This document shows, piece after piece, positions 1 to 9,362 of a stretch of DNA of 64,000 bases (position 1 is its first letter; each line of letters starts with the position of its first letter). Below the pieces are notes generated by a model. That model was not told the origin of the DNA. It searched no databases and saw nothing but the letters and a program-made list of their open reading frames with translations. Origin of the DNA: an uncultured Kiritimatiellota bacterium (GTDB taxonomy: Bacteria > Verrucomicrobiota > Kiritimatiellia > RFP12 > UBA1067); assembly GCA_934635225.1 (NCBI GenBank), contig CAKTYZ010000007.1, positions 69,436 through 133,435 of the forward strand, given 5' to 3'. Both the position numbers and the translations under genes were made by a program.

Positions 1-2358
1 CTCACACCCAAACAACGTGAAGCCTTGCGGCTTGTCGCGGCGGGGAACTTTTATCCGACTCTCGTCAAGGAGGAGGACGGTTGGTACGCGCGTTGGCGCG
101 GGCTTTCGGACAATCGGGGGCTGGACGGGTGGGTGGACGAATATGTGCGAGAGGCGGCAATGACCCGCTTGACCGAAGATGCGGAGGATCAACGGCACGA
201 GACATTGCATGACGCCTGGATGATGGCGCTCAAAAGCCGCACGGGGTTGGTCGCTTGGGATGATGCCGCATGCGCGGCTTTCGCCGCCGAACTCGCGCTC
301 TGGAGCGGCAACGCGGCTGAGGACCGTGCCGCACGTGCCGCGATATGCTTTACGTTGGCGGCCGTGGATGGCGCTTTTCGGATTCTCTGCGCGGTCCCGC
401 ATGGGCGCGTGGGGCTGCGGGCTTTGGGACAGGCGGCATATGTGTTCGGACCCTTGCGCGGTCTGCGCGCACGACAGGAGACGAATGGGCTGCTTGTTGA
501 GCTGACGCGTGGCGAGGCGGAGGATTTTGTCCGGTGCGGCGCGCGTGATCTGCGGGATTCGGGCTATGCCGTCTCGGGCGTAGACCTCTCGGCCTCGGTC
601 ACAGCCTCGGCAGAGGTGGAGACAGGCGACATGCCGAACGCATCTCCCGTTCGTTACAAGCTCGTCGTCCGGGTCGCCGGCGAACCGGTAACGGCGGATG
701 AGATTCGTTTCCTGCTGGACCAAGGCTCGACGCTTGTCTATTTTCGAGACCGTTGGATTGAAGTTGATCGCGGAATCCTGAAGGAGGCTTTGCGCGCCTT
801 GGAGCGTGGCGTCGTCAAGAAGACGAACCCCGTGGCGTTCGCGCTGGGGCTTGGACACATCGGCAAACTGGAGTTGGATGAGATAGTGTCGCATGGCTGG
901 GTGCGGGGACTGGTCGAAGAACTCAGGAAAAAGGAAGGCCGGGACGGCAAAGAAGACGATGGACTGGACTTGTCGATCCCTGGGTTCAAGGGGACGTTGC
1001 GCGGTTATCAGCAAGTGGGCGTTACGTGGCTTCGCTTTATGACAGAGCATCAGTTCGGTGCTCTTCTGGCCGACGATATGGGGTTGGGCAAGACGATCCA
1101 AACGATTGCATGGCTCTTGTCCGTGCGACCGTCTTCCACGCCCGGAGCAATGCCGCGTCCGCCTGCGGTCCTCATCCTTGCGCCCCTGACGCTTCTCTCC
1201 AATTGGGCGCATGAGTTCCGAAAGTTCGCGCCGGGACTGAAGGTTTATGTCCATCAAGGCGACCGACGGCATCTTGCCAGCGGCTTTCGTCGCGCGGCTC
1301 TTGAGGCGGATGTCGTGTTGTCCAGTTATACGTTGCTTGTGCGCGAATATTCGCAGTTTTCTTCCATATCCTGGGACGGCCTTGTGCTGGATGAGGCGCA
1401 GACTGTCAAAAATCCCGATACGCAGGTCGCGCGGGCCGTGCGCGCGCTGACTCCGTCGAAGCGTCTCGCGCTGACGGGCACGCCGATTGAGAACTCTGTC
1501 GCAGACCTCTGGTCGATAGAGGAATTCCTAAACCCGGGATTCCTCGGGGATCGACGGTCTTTTGTTGAACGTTTTGTCAAGCCGATTGCCGTTGATGAAC
1601 ACGGTTCTGCCGCCCGTCGTCTACGTCATGCGCTTGAGCCTTTTGTCTTGCGTCGGCTCAAGACGGACGAAGGAATTGCCGCTGAACTGGGGTCGAAACG
1701 CGAAATTCGTGAATATTGCGAACTTCTTCCGGCCGAACGCCGTGCCTATGAGGACGCACTGGAGAGTTTCAAGACCAGCACGTGTGCGCAAGGCGACATG
1801 TTCGCGCTTCTGACACGATTGAAACTTGTCTGCGATGGAGACGGAGCGGAAGAATCAGGAAAGCTCCTGCGCCTGTTTGAATTGGTCGATCAGATTCTTG
1901 CGAACGGTGAATCCGCACTTGTCTTTACGCAGTATGCGAAGATCGGCGCGGCTCTTCAGACGGCCTTGCAAAAGCGTTTCGCTCGGCGTGTGCCGTTCCT
2001 GCACGGTGCGCTGGATGCGGCGCGGCGCGAGGAGCTTGTGCGTGGCTTTCAGGCTTCGCGGCTTCCCGGCATCTTCATCTTGTCGCTCAAGGCAGGAGGG
2101 TTTGGTCTCAACCTCACGAAAGCTACGCATGTCATCCATTATGACCGCTGGTGGAATCCAGCGGTCGAGAATCAGGCGACGGACCGAGCGCACCGCATTG
2201 GGCAGACGAAGACGGTGTTTGTCCATCTCTTCATCACGGCGGGCACGGTCGAAGAGCATGTGGACGAGATTCTGTCACGCAAGGAATCTCTTAAGGACTT
2301 GATCGCCGACGGACAGGGCTTTTGGGAGGCCGTCCGCCTGAAAAATGCCCGGGGCTGA
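1..2358 (+). CDS. SNF2-family DEAD/DEAH-box helicase, 5' partial
   Basis: ATP-dependent DNA translocase of the Swi2/Snf2 superfamily (SF2), cytoplasmic. The reading frame is open from base 1 with no stop before the TTG at 25, so the start lies outside the window and 785 residues are visible. Helicase motifs appear in order: Walker A DDMGLGKT near residue 355, the DEAQ box (VLDEAQTVKNP) near 460, motif III ALTGTPIEN, and the C-terminal RecA lobe with SLKAGGFGLNL, HYDRWWNPAVENQATDRAHR and IGQ, which is the typical Snf2 motif V-VI block. Bacterial relatives are often about 1000 residues with an N-terminal SWIM zinc finger; whether that is present cannot be seen. The stop codon abuts the promoter of the next operon. 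The family call is firm, the cellular role is not. Confidence 0.93.
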   Translation, partial: LTPKQREALRLVAAGNFYPTLVKEEDGWYARWRGLSDNRGLDGWVDEYVREAAMTRLTEDAEDQRHETLHDAWMMALKSRTGLVAWDDAACAAFAAELALWSGNAAEDRAARAAICFTLAAVDGAFRILCAVPHGRVGLRALGQAAYVFGPLRGLRARQETNGLLVELTRGEAEDFVRCGARDLRDSGYAVSGVDLSASVTASAEVETGDMPNASPVRYKLVVRVAGEPVTADEIRFLLDQGSTLVYFRDRWIEVDRGILKEALRALERGVVKKTNPVAFALGLGHIGKLELDEIVSHGWVRGLVEELRKKEGRDGKEDDGLDLSIPGFKGTLRGYQQVGVTWLRFMTEHQFGALLADDMGLGKTIQTIAWLLSVRPSSTPGAMPRPPAVLILAPLTLLSNWAHEFRKFAPGLKVYVHQGDRRHLASGFRRAALEADVVLSSYTLLVREYSQFSSISWDGLVLDEAQTVKNPDTQVARAVRALTPSKRLALTGTPIENSVADLWSIEEFLNPGFLGDRRSFVERFVKPIAVDEHGSAARRLRHALEPFVLRRLKTDEGIAAELGSKREIREYCELLPAERRAYEDALESFKTSTCAQGDMFALLTRLKLVCDGDGAEESGKLLRLFELVDQILANGESALVFTQYAKIGAALQTALQKRFARRVPFLHGALDAARREELVRGFQASRLPGIFILSLKAGGFGLNLTKATHVIHYDRWWNPAVENQATDRAHRIGQTKTVFVHLFITAGTVEEHVDEILSRKESLKDLIADGQGFWEAVRLKNARG

Positions 2359-2387
2359 TTGACGCGTTTCCCGATTTTCGGTATAAT
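2359..2387 (+). promoter_or_regulatory. Near-consensus sigma-70 promoter of the permease-galK operon
   Basis: TTGACG at 2359-2364, a 17-bp spacer, then TATAAT at 2382-2387 preceded by GG. It starts directly after the helicase stop codon and lies 33 nt before the permease ATG at 2421, leaving room for the AAGGAG ribosome site at 2411. Confidence 0.85.
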
Positions 2388-2420
2388 CCGCATCAACAAT
2401 CCAATAATAGAAGGAGTTTT

Positions 2421-3689
2421 ATGGCACAGCAAGAGAAGCAGGGCGGAAATGTCGCCGCCATCATCACGATGTTCGCGCTCTTTTTCATGATCGCGTTCGT
2501 CACAAACTTCGCCGGTTCGATGGCAGTCGTTGCGAAGAATCAGTTCAATGCATCGGCGACGGCTTCGCAGTTGGGCAGTGCGGCCAATTTCTTCGCTTAT
2601 CTTTTCATGGGCATCCCAGGTGGCCTTATCCTCAAGCGCAAGGGCTACAAGTTCACGGCCCTTCTTGCGGCGGCTGTCGGCTTCTTGGGCCTTGGCATCC
2701 AGCTTGCGTCGGGTTACGTTCCCGCATCGAATAACCCGTTCTACGTCTACATTGCCGGCGCGTTTGTGGCGGGTTTCTCGATGTGTCTTCTGAATCTCGT
2801 CGTCAATCCGCTGCTCAATACGCTCGGCGGCGGCGGCAACAAGGGCAATCAGCTCGTGCAGATGGGCTGTTCGCTCAACTCGGTCGGTGCGACGCTTGCG
2901 CCGATGGTCCTTGGCTGGCTTATTGGCGGTTCGATGGATGGTGCGACGGTCGCGAAGGTCGCCCCGGCGATGTACATCGCGATGGCTCTTTTCGCGGTGG
3001 CGTTCGTGATCGTGCTGTTTTCGAACATTCCTGAGCCGCACATGGAGACGGAGGAGGAGAAGGCCGATCGCCTCTTGGGCAAGACGAATGTCTTCAAGGA
3101 CATTGTTGCGACGCTCAAGTTCCGCCACTTCACTCTCGGTGCGCTTGCGATCTTCTTCTACATCACGATTGAGTCCGGCATCCCGAACATGGCGAACCTC
3201 TACATGAGCGACATGAAGGGAGTCGGCCCGGCGGTTGCGGGGAGCGTGGTCGCCATCTACTGGTTTGCAATGATGATCGGTCGCATTGTCGGCGGCATGG
3301 TGGGCGGAAAGGTCAGTTCGCGCACGATGATCACCGTTCTCTCGCTCATGGGCATCGTCACGCTTCTGGCGATGATGTTCCTGCCAGTCCGGCTTGTGAC
3401 GGTCTTCGGCAAGACTCTTCCGCTGTCGATGTGCCTCCTGTTCGTCTGCGGACTCTCGACCTCGGTCATGTGGGGAGGCCTCTTCAATCTTGCGGCGGAA
3501 GGACTCGGCAAGTATGTCCCGATGGGTTCGGGCATCTTCATGGCCTGCGTCGTCGGCGGCGTCTGCCTGCCGTTGCAGGGGTTGCTTGCCGGCAAGATCG
3601 GCTATCTTGGCAGTTATTGGTTCACGATTGCGCTTTTCGCGTATGTCTTCGTGTACGCCAACTTCCTGTCGAAGCCGAATGTGAAGTAA
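2421..3689 (+). CDS. MFS sugar permease, FucP/glucose-galactose transporter-like
   Basis: Predicted 422-residue inner-membrane transporter of the major facilitator superfamily. The sequence shows about twelve hydrophobic segments, beginning with one at residues 12-32 and a GIPGGLILKRKG loop between segments 2 and 3 typical of the FHS (fucose-galactose-H+ symporter) branch. The ATG at 2421 is chosen because AAGGAG lies 8 nt upstream; the longer open frame has no ribosome site. The next gene, 18 nt downstream, is galactokinase, so uptake of galactose or a related hexose is likely, although the substrate is inferred from context only. Confidence 0.85.
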   Translation: MAQQEKQGGNVAAIITMFALFFMIAFVTNFAGSMAVVAKNQFNASATASQLGSAANFFAYLFMGIPGGLILKRKGYKFTALLAAAVGFLGLGIQLASGYVPASNNPFYVYIAGAFVAGFSMCLLNLVVNPLLNTLGGGGNKGNQLVQMGCSLNSVGATLAPMVLGWLIGGSMDGATVAKVAPAMYIAMALFAVAFVIVLFSNIPEPHMETEEEKADRLLGKTNVFKDIVATLKFRHFTLGALAIFFYITIESGIPNMANLYMSDMKGVGPAVAGSVVAIYWFAMMIGRIVGGMVGGKVSSRTMITVLSLMGIVTLLAMMFLPVRLVTVFGKTLPLSMCLLFVCGLSTSVMWGGLFNLAAEGLGKYVPMGSGIFMACVVGGVCLPLQGLLAGKIGYLGSYWFTIALFAYVFVYANFLSKPNVK

Positions 3690-3707
3690 AGAGAGGAATC
3701 CTTCACC

Positions 3708-4886
3708 ATGCAGAATCAGGAAATCTACGAGAAGGTTGTCGCTAAGTTCACGGCTGCGTTCGGCGCGAAGCCCGAAGTCGTCGCCTACGCGCCCGGCCGC
3801 ATCGAGGTCCTCGGCAACCATACCGACTACAACGAGGGGTTCGTCTTCTCGGCGGCGATTGACAAGGGCACGTTTTTTGCCGTTTCCCCTGCGGCGGACG
3901 ACCAGATCACGCTTGTGGCGTTGGACCTGGACGAGACTTATGTCACGACGCTCGGTGCGGTGAAGAAAGTCGAGACGGGCGCGACGTGGGCGAATTATCC
4001 GTTGGGCACGTTCAACTGGCTTTTTGAAGGTCGTCCGACGGAAGCGAACCGCGGCTTCAAGGCCGTGTTCGGCGGAAACATCCCCCTTGGCGCGGGGCTT
4101 TCCTCATCCGCCGCGCTGGAGATGGCGACGGCGCTCGCGCTCCAAAAGGTTTATGGGACGTCCTTCGGAAAGACGGAGCTCGCGAAAATCGGGCAGAAGG
4201 CCGAGCATACGTTCGCGGGTTGCCCATGCGGGCTTCTTGACCAGGCGTCTTCTCTTTATGGCAAGGCCGGCGCGCTCGTCAAGAGCGATTTCCGCTCAAA
4301 TGAGTTCGAGACGGTGAGTTTGGGCGATAAGGTCGCGTTCATGATGGTGAAGTCCAACGCGAAGCACGCGCTTGTGGACGGGGCGTACGCTTCGCGTCGT
4401 CAGGCCTGCGAGGACGCGGCGAAGTATTTCGCGGGCGTTCTCAGGAAGGGGACCGTCACGCATCTGCGCGATGTCACGACGGCGGAATGGATTCTTTATC
4501 GCAGCGGTCTTTCCGAGACGACGGCGAAGCGTGCGGTTCATCCGATTGGCGAAGACGAGCGCGTTCTTCAGGGCGCGGCGTTGCTTGCGAAGGGCGACCT
4601 CAAGGGCTTTGGCGCGTTGATGTACGATTCGCACGAGTCAAGCCGCAATTGGTTTGAGAACTCTTGTGAAGAACTGGACGCGATCGTGGATGCGGCGAAG
4701 GCAATCCCTGAGGTCTACGGTGCGCGCCTTTCCGGCGGCGGCTTCGGCGGCAGTTGCTGTCTGCTGGTTGACCCGTTGGCCGCAGACCGCATCTCGGCGG
4801 CGATCACACGCGAATACAAGGCCAAGTTTGGCGACGAGCCTGTCTGCTCGCTGATTCAGCCGTCGGACGGCGCTCATCTTGTCTAA
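3708..4886 (+). CDS. galK: Galactokinase (GHMP kinase)
   Basis: Phosphorylates galactose at C1 with ATP, the entry step of the Leloir pathway. The 392-residue length is typical. Residues 30-42 read GRIEVLGNHTDYN (galactokinase signature), the GHMP ATP loop LGAGLSSSAAL is near residue 127, CGLLDQ near 176 carries the expected catalytic Asp, and SGGGFGGSC near 341 is motif 3. One oddity is Asn where most galactokinases have Glu in G-E-H-T-D-Y. Co-transcribed with the MFS permease just upstream. No galT or galE is visible here. Confidence 0.92.
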   Translation: MQNQEIYEKVVAKFTAAFGAKPEVVAYAPGRIEVLGNHTDYNEGFVFSAAIDKGTFFAVSPAADDQITLVALDLDETYVTTLGAVKKVETGATWANYPLGTFNWLFEGRPTEANRGFKAVFGGNIPLGAGLSSSAALEMATALALQKVYGTSFGKTELAKIGQKAEHTFAGCPCGLLDQASSLYGKAGALVKSDFRSNEFETVSLGDKVAFMMVKSNAKHALVDGAYASRRQACEDAAKYFAGVLRKGTVTHLRDVTTAEWILYRSGLSETTAKRAVHPIGEDERVLQGAALLAKGDLKGFGALMYDSHESSRNWFENSCEELDAIVDAAKAIPEVYGARLSGGGFGGSCCLLVDPLAADRISAAITREYKAKFGDEPVCSLIQPSDGAHLV

Positions 4887-4905
4887 TTCAGGAGGGAATC
4901 CAACC

Positions 4906-5946
4906 ATGAAATCCGTCAAGTCTGTTTTCGCGGCGTTCGTTGCCTTTGGCACATGCGTTGCGTTCGCTCAGGATGAGTCTGCGTCGTCTGCGGCCAAAGA
5001 CGCGCCGAAGAAGGTCGAGACGTGCGCCTCGTTCACGACCCTGCCATTCTGCCGCGCGTGCGAAGGCGTCGCGGAGGTTCAGATTCCGGGGAAGGACTGG
5101 ACGCTTGTCGAGGACGGGCGTTTTTACCCTCTCGGGTCTGCTTTTCGGACGAAGGAGAGCGGTCGTCTGACGATTGCGTTCGGCGAGAGCGCACGCGTCT
5201 CGATTTCGGGCGAAGCGTCGTTTGCGACGCGTGCGCAGGCGCTGGGCGTCAAGACGCGCACGATCGTCTTGGGAACGGGCGAATTGACGCTCACGCTCGC
5301 AGACAACATGCCGGAAGGTGCGTTCTTTGTGACGGCGCCGGGCTTCACGGTTCGGAATCCGGCGGGCGAGTCGCGCTACGTCTGCACGAAGACGGCCTTT
5401 GGCGATCGTGCCGTTGTGCGGTGCGTGACGGGGTCTCTCGTGCTTGAGGGGCATCACTTTGAGATTCCGCAAATGCGTGCGGCGAATGAAGTCGTCCTTC
5501 AGAGCGAGCATGACCAGCTCGTTACCGTTCTTGAGAATACGAGCGGTGATTATCTTGTCAAGCTCGATCAAGGCGTTCGCATCGTGTCGGAGGTCTCCGA
5601 GGCGGGCGCGACCGAGCAAAAGGCCGTTTCTGAGAAAGCGGAAATCAAGCTTTCGCCGAAGATGAAGATCAATATCCACCGCGCCGTTCCTTCGATTGGC
5701 GAACGGATGAGCGTGTTCATCATCGCTTTTGATGCGGCGGGCAATCCGATGGGGCCGGGATTGAGCTTCTGCGAGGGACGCGCGGAAGTGAATTCGGGCA
5801 CGCTCGTCTCCAAGTCCGAGACGGCGGCTGACGCGTTGGCCAAGAAAGCGGCGGAGGCGACGGAAACGACCGACGCGGCGGCGGAGGATGCCGACTCGGA
5901 GACCTCGACGAAGGCCGAATCCGAGGCGGATTCGGACGAGGAGTGA
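4906..5946 (+). CDS. Secreted FecR-like domain protein with acidic tail
   Basis: 346-residue protein with a Sec signal peptide (KSVKSVFAAFVAFGTCVAFA, cleavage near residue 21). Residues 40-200 hold a FecR-like beta domain: an ordered run of a 'TLVEDGRFYPLGSAFRT' segment, SGRLTIAFGESARVSI and GTGELTLTL. The last 50 residues are Ala/Glu/Asp-rich and probably disordered. Start chosen at the ATG preceded by AGGAGGG at 4889. No sigma factor is adjacent and no membrane segment beyond the signal peptide is seen, so a classical FecR anti-sigma role is not supported. Function unknown; periplasmic or surface location likely. Confidence 0.6.
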   Translation: MKSVKSVFAAFVAFGTCVAFAQDESASSAAKDAPKKVETCASFTTLPFCRACEGVAEVQIPGKDWTLVEDGRFYPLGSAFRTKESGRLTIAFGESARVSISGEASFATRAQALGVKTRTIVLGTGELTLTLADNMPEGAFFVTAPGFTVRNPAGESRYVCTKTAFGDRAVVRCVTGSLVLEGHHFEIPQMRAANEVVLQSEHDQLVTVLENTSGDYLVKLDQGVRIVSEVSEAGATEQKAVSEKAEIKLSPKMKINIHRAVPSIGERMSVFIIAFDAAGNPMGPGLSFCEGRAEVNSGTLVSKSETAADALAKKAAEATETTDAAAEDADSETSTKAESEADSDEE

Positions 5947-6015
5947 TTTTTTCCAACACAATACAATCAACACAAGAACAGTCGAATTATATTCGCAGAA
6001 GCGAGCAATAAGATC

Positions 6016-7671
6016 ATGGTCATTCATCAATTCAACAAGCTGATTCGAAACAAGTGGCTTTGGGGTGCCTTTGCCGTTGCGATTTCCGCTTTCTTCGCCT
6101 TTGACTTCCTTATCGCCGACTTGAACACGGATTCGCGGTCGGCGTCCATGGACGATGCGGGGCTTCTCGCGGGAAAGGCGATTGACGGCAAGCTCTTTTC
6201 GGCCCTCGCAGAGGAGGCCCGGGGCTTTGGGCGTCAGCGCGACTGGCAGACGAAGACGGGCGATGTCAATCGTGAGGCGTGGGAGAACTACGCCGCGTTG
6301 CTTGTTGCGGACAAGGCGGGCGTTCAGGCGACGGACGCGGAAGTCCAGTCGATCATCCGCCGCGATCCCTCTTTCCAGCAGAATGGCGGATTCAGCTTTG
6401 CTCTTTACCAACGTGCGCTTCGCGACAATGGTCTTACGCCTGAGCGCTTTGAGGCGTATCTGAAACGCCGCGTCACGCTCGGTCGCCTTGCGCAGGCGGT
6501 CCTCGGTGCGGCGACATGGACGTCGCCAATGGAGCTGGACCAGGCGGTCTCGGACATGACGGACACGTTCACCGTCAAGGTCGCGACTTTCAAGCAGGAG
6601 AAAAAAGACGCCGACTCCGTCAAGGTTGACGACAAGGCCTTGAAGGCTTGGTACGAGAAAAACCTGAAGAGCCTTGAGCTCCCTGAGCGCACGAAGATTC
6701 GCTTTGTGAAGTTTGATGCGACGACAGCGGAGATCCTTGCTCGCATGGTTGTTACGGAAGACGAGATGCGTGACCGCTATGACGTCACGATTGACAAGTA
6801 CACGACGACGGATACCAATGGTGTCGAAACGGTGAAGAAGTTCGAGGACGTGAAAGCGGGCATCGAAAAGGAACTTCGCCAGATCGCGGCCGTTCAGTGC
6901 TTGGAGACGAATCTCAATTACCGCGCTTATGCCCAGAAGGCCGCGAAGGGCTCTTCGCGTCTGGACGAGATCGCGAAGGAAGAAGGACTCAAGGTCCAGA
7001 CGAGTGACTGGTTTGCGCCTGGCGGCACGTTTCAGGAAGGTTTCATGAAGCGCACCTACCAGATCTGTCCGGGCGCCAAGAACTTCACCGAAGCCGTGGC
7101 GGAACTTGATTCGTCGAGCGAAGACCTCCGTTATGCGGTCGTGAGCTCCTCGTCGGCCGTTTGGCTCATCGAGAAAGCCGAAACGAGTCCGAAGCACGAG
7201 CCGACTTTTGATGAGGCGAAAGAGGCGATCCGTCCGCGCGCCCTCCGCGATGCAAAGGCCGATGCGTTCAAGGCTCAGGTCGAGGCGATCGCGAAAAAAG
7301 GCGCGAAAGCGGTCGAATCCGTCAAGGACATCTCGACAAATCTGACCTTCACGGTCTCCGACCTCCGGCAGGGTTCAGACAACGGCATTGCAAATGCGAT
7401 GGCCGTTGCGCGTGCGTCGATGAAGCTGAAGAAGGGTGAGGTTTCCGATTTCACGCTGACGGCGCCCGGATATGCGATTCTCGTGGTCTGCGAAGACCGT
7501 GTTCCGGGGGATGCCGCGAAAGCGCTGGTTCTTCGTTCGCAGGTTCGCGACGAACTGGCGATGCTCCAGCAGCGGCAGATTCCCGAGAGCTGGCGCAAAT
7601 GGAACTTGGAGCGTTTGGGCTTTGAGCCGGGTGAAATCTCTTCAGTCGAGAATCCAGTTGAAGAAGAATGA
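6016..7671 (+). CDS. PpiD/SurA-like membrane-anchored periplasmic chaperone
   Basis: 551-residue protein with a short cytoplasmic N-terminus, one transmembrane helix at about residues 14-34 (KWLWGAFAVAISAFFAFDFL) and a long periplasmic part. Residues 50-190 resemble the SurA N-terminal helical fold. Near the C-terminus, KKGEVSDFTLTAPGYAILVV resembles the end of a parvulin domain, though the PPIase centre is poorly conserved. The architecture matches PpiD, a helper for outer-membrane and secreted proteins, which fits a genome rich in large surface proteins. Its ATGA overlap with the dUTPase gene implies co-translation. Confidence 0.7.
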   Translation: MVIHQFNKLIRNKWLWGAFAVAISAFFAFDFLIADLNTDSRSASMDDAGLLAGKAIDGKLFSALAEEARGFGRQRDWQTKTGDVNREAWENYAALLVADKAGVQATDAEVQSIIRRDPSFQQNGGFSFALYQRALRDNGLTPERFEAYLKRRVTLGRLAQAVLGAATWTSPMELDQAVSDMTDTFTVKVATFKQEKKDADSVKVDDKALKAWYEKNLKSLELPERTKIRFVKFDATTAEILARMVVTEDEMRDRYDVTIDKYTTTDTNGVETVKKFEDVKAGIEKELRQIAAVQCLETNLNYRAYAQKAAKGSSRLDEIAKEEGLKVQTSDWFAPGGTFQEGFMKRTYQICPGAKNFTEAVAELDSSSEDLRYAVVSSSSAVWLIEKAETSPKHEPTFDEAKEAIRPRALRDAKADAFKAQVEAIAKKGAKAVESVKDISTNLTFTVSDLRQGSDNGIANAMAVARASMKLKKGEVSDFTLTAPGYAILVVCEDRVPGDAAKALVLRSQVRDELAMLQQRQIPESWRKWNLERLGFEPGEISSVENPVEEE

Positions 7672-8096
7672 TTCTTCGGTTCAAGAGGCTTAATCCTGAT
7701 GCCGTTCTCCCCGCGTATGCTCATCCGAGTGACGCGGGGATGGACTTGAGAAGCGTCGCGGACCTTGAGATTCCGAGAGGCGGACGTGCGCTTGTGCCCA
7801 CGGGACTCGTCATTCTCCTGCCGGCGAACTATGAGGCGCAAGTGCGTCCGCGTTCGGGGCTTGCGTTGAAACGTGGCGTGACGGTGCTGAATTCGCCCGG
7901 AACGATTGATTCTGGCTATCGCGGCGAGATCGGCGTCGTCCTTGCGAACTTTGGCGATGAGACGTTCGCGATCAAAAAGGGCGACAAGATCGCCCAGCTC
8001 GTCATTGCGCCGGTCTTCCAGCCGCAAGTCGAGGAAACCGATGCCCTTGACGTGACGGATCGTGGTACGGGCGGATTCGGCTCGACGGGCGTCTAA
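7668..8096 (+). CDS. dut: dUTP diphosphatase (trimeric dUTPase)
   Basis: Hydrolyses dUTP to dUMP and pyrophosphate, preventing uracil incorporation and feeding dTMP synthesis. The 142-residue protein has all five family motifs in order: PSDAGMDLRS, RPRSGLAL, GTIDSGYRGEIGVVL, KGDKIAQLVIAPV and RGTGGFGSTG. Start overlaps the upstream stop as ATGA. Complete and of normal length. Confidence 0.97.
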   Translation: MILRFKRLNPDAVLPAYAHPSDAGMDLRSVADLEIPRGGRALVPTGLVILLPANYEAQVRPRSGLALKRGVTVLNSPGTIDSGYRGEIGVVLANFGDETFAIKKGDKIAQLVIAPVFQPQVEETDALDVTDRGTGGFGSTGV

Positions 8097-8125
8097 GCCC
8101 GTCATCGGGCAGATAAGGACAAAAG

Positions 8126-8671
8126 ATGATTTTGAAAGTCTATAAATACGGCGAAGCCGTTTTGCGCGTGAAGGCCGTTCCGGTTGCTGTCGTTGACGAT
8201 CATCTGCGGCAGTTGGCGGAAGACATGCTGGAGACGATGCATCGTGCGAAGGGCGTGGGGCTGGCGGCTGAGCAGGTCGGGCATACCGAACGAATGTGCG
8301 TGATTGACGTTCCCGAGGGGTGTGAGGAGCCGGAGGACGAGGCCTTTAATGCGCCGATTGCGATGCCTCTTCGCCTTTGGAACCCTGAAATCGTTGCGCA
8401 GGAAGGGGCGGTGCGTGACAAGGAGGGCTGCCTTAGCTTCCCCAACGTCGGCGGTTCGCTGACGCGTGCGGCGCAGGTGACTTGTCGGTATCTGGACGCG
8501 GAGAACCGTCCGCAGGTGATAACGGCGCGCGGCTTCTTGGCGCGTGCGCTTCAGCATGAGATAGACCATTTGAATGGCGTGCTGTACATCGACCACATGT
8601 CGGCCGTTGAACGGCTGTCGTGCGCGGCAAAACTCAAGAAGCTTGCGAAAGCCAATGGCGGTACGCGTTGA
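8126..8671 (+). CDS. def: Peptide deformylase
   Basis: Removes the formyl group from nascent N-terminal Met using a metal centre. The three motifs are present: GVGLAAEQ, EGCLS (metal-ligand Cys) and QHEIDH (two His ligands and catalytic Glu). At 181 residues it is normal in size, with an acidic, Pro-rich loop (PEGCEEPEDEAFNAP) between motifs 1 and 2 that is somewhat longer than usual. It lies 29 nt after dut and probably belongs to the same operon. Confidence 0.97.
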   Translation: MILKVYKYGEAVLRVKAVPVAVVDDHLRQLAEDMLETMHRAKGVGLAAEQVGHTERMCVIDVPEGCEEPEDEAFNAPIAMPLRLWNPEIVAQEGAVRDKEGCLSFPNVGGSLTRAAQVTCRYLDAENRPQVITARGFLARALQHEIDHLNGVLYIDHMSAVERLSCAAKLKKLAKANGGTR

Positions 8672-8701
8672 GCGTGCCGTGACATTCGAGACGGGGGCGT
8701 C

Positions 8702-9331
8702 ATGTTTACGGGGCTTGTCCAGCGTTTGGGAACAGTGAAGCGTGTCAGTCGAGGAAGGGGGCTGGTCCTTGAGATTGCCGCTGACCGCCCATGGCCGCAG
8801 CCGTTGGACGAAGGCGAGTCCGTGGCTGTCAATGGCGTATGCTTGACGGTGGTTCGCTGTGAGGCGTCTTGCTTTACGGCGGATGTTTTGCGCGAGACGG
8901 AATCGCGTACGGGTCTTGCCGCACTTGCCCCTGGCGCGAAAGTCAATCTGGAGCGTGCCGTACGTGCGGGCGAGGCGTTGGGCGGCCATTTGGTGCAAGG
9001 CCATGTGGATGGACGCGGTACGGTGATGGCCATCCTTCCGAAGGGGCGAGATTTCCAGATGCGCATTCGTTGTGGGCGTGTTTTGGCGGCGCAGTCCGTC
9101 CTCAAGGGTTCGATTGCGATTGACGGGGTGTCGTTGACGATTTCGGCGTTGGGGGATGACTGGTTAGGGGTCGATCTCATTCCGACGACGGCGCATGAGA
9201 CGACGTTGGGACAGAGACGCGTCGGTGATGGCGTCAATATAGAAGGCGATGTCGTCGGAAAGTATCTGGCGAGAAACGCGCCGCGCTCGGGGTTGACCGA
9301 GGAGGCGCTGTCGGCGGCGGGCTTCTGCTGA
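8702..9331 (+). CDS. ribE: Riboflavin synthase alpha subunit
   Basis: Dismutates 6,7-dimethyl-8-ribityllumazine to riboflavin. The 209-residue protein begins MFTGLVQ, the diagnostic start of the family, and consists of two lumazine-binding barrels. These are visible as the paired motifs GESVAVNGVCLTV / GSIAIDGVSLTI and GGHLVQGHVDG. No FMN riboswitch or other rib gene lies nearby, so it is part of a housekeeping cluster rather than a rib operon. Confidence 0.95.
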   Translation: MFTGLVQRLGTVKRVSRGRGLVLEIAADRPWPQPLDEGESVAVNGVCLTVVRCEASCFTADVLRETESRTGLAALAPGAKVNLERAVRAGEALGGHLVQGHVDGRGTVMAILPKGRDFQMRIRCGRVLAAQSVLKGSIAIDGVSLTISALGDDWLGVDLIPTTAHETTLGQRRVGDGVNIEGDVVGKYLARNAPRSGLTEEALSAAGFC

Positions 9332-9362
9332 ATGCTACGGTGTCTCAAACGGTTTCGCTGAA

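Noticed and set aside
2172..3821. 549-residue open frame on the minus strand across the permease gene
   Set aside because: Shadow of the permease and galK genes; composition rich in Arg/His/Asp without domains, and no ribosome site.
4888..7197. 769-residue minus-strand open frame
   Set aside because: Antisense shadow of the FecR-like and PpiD-like genes in GC-rich DNA; Arg/Leu-rich low-information translation.
8097..8110. Terminator after dut (GCCCG-TCAT-CGGGC)
   Set aside because: Stem is only 5 bp with no T-run, and def follows closely in the same direction.
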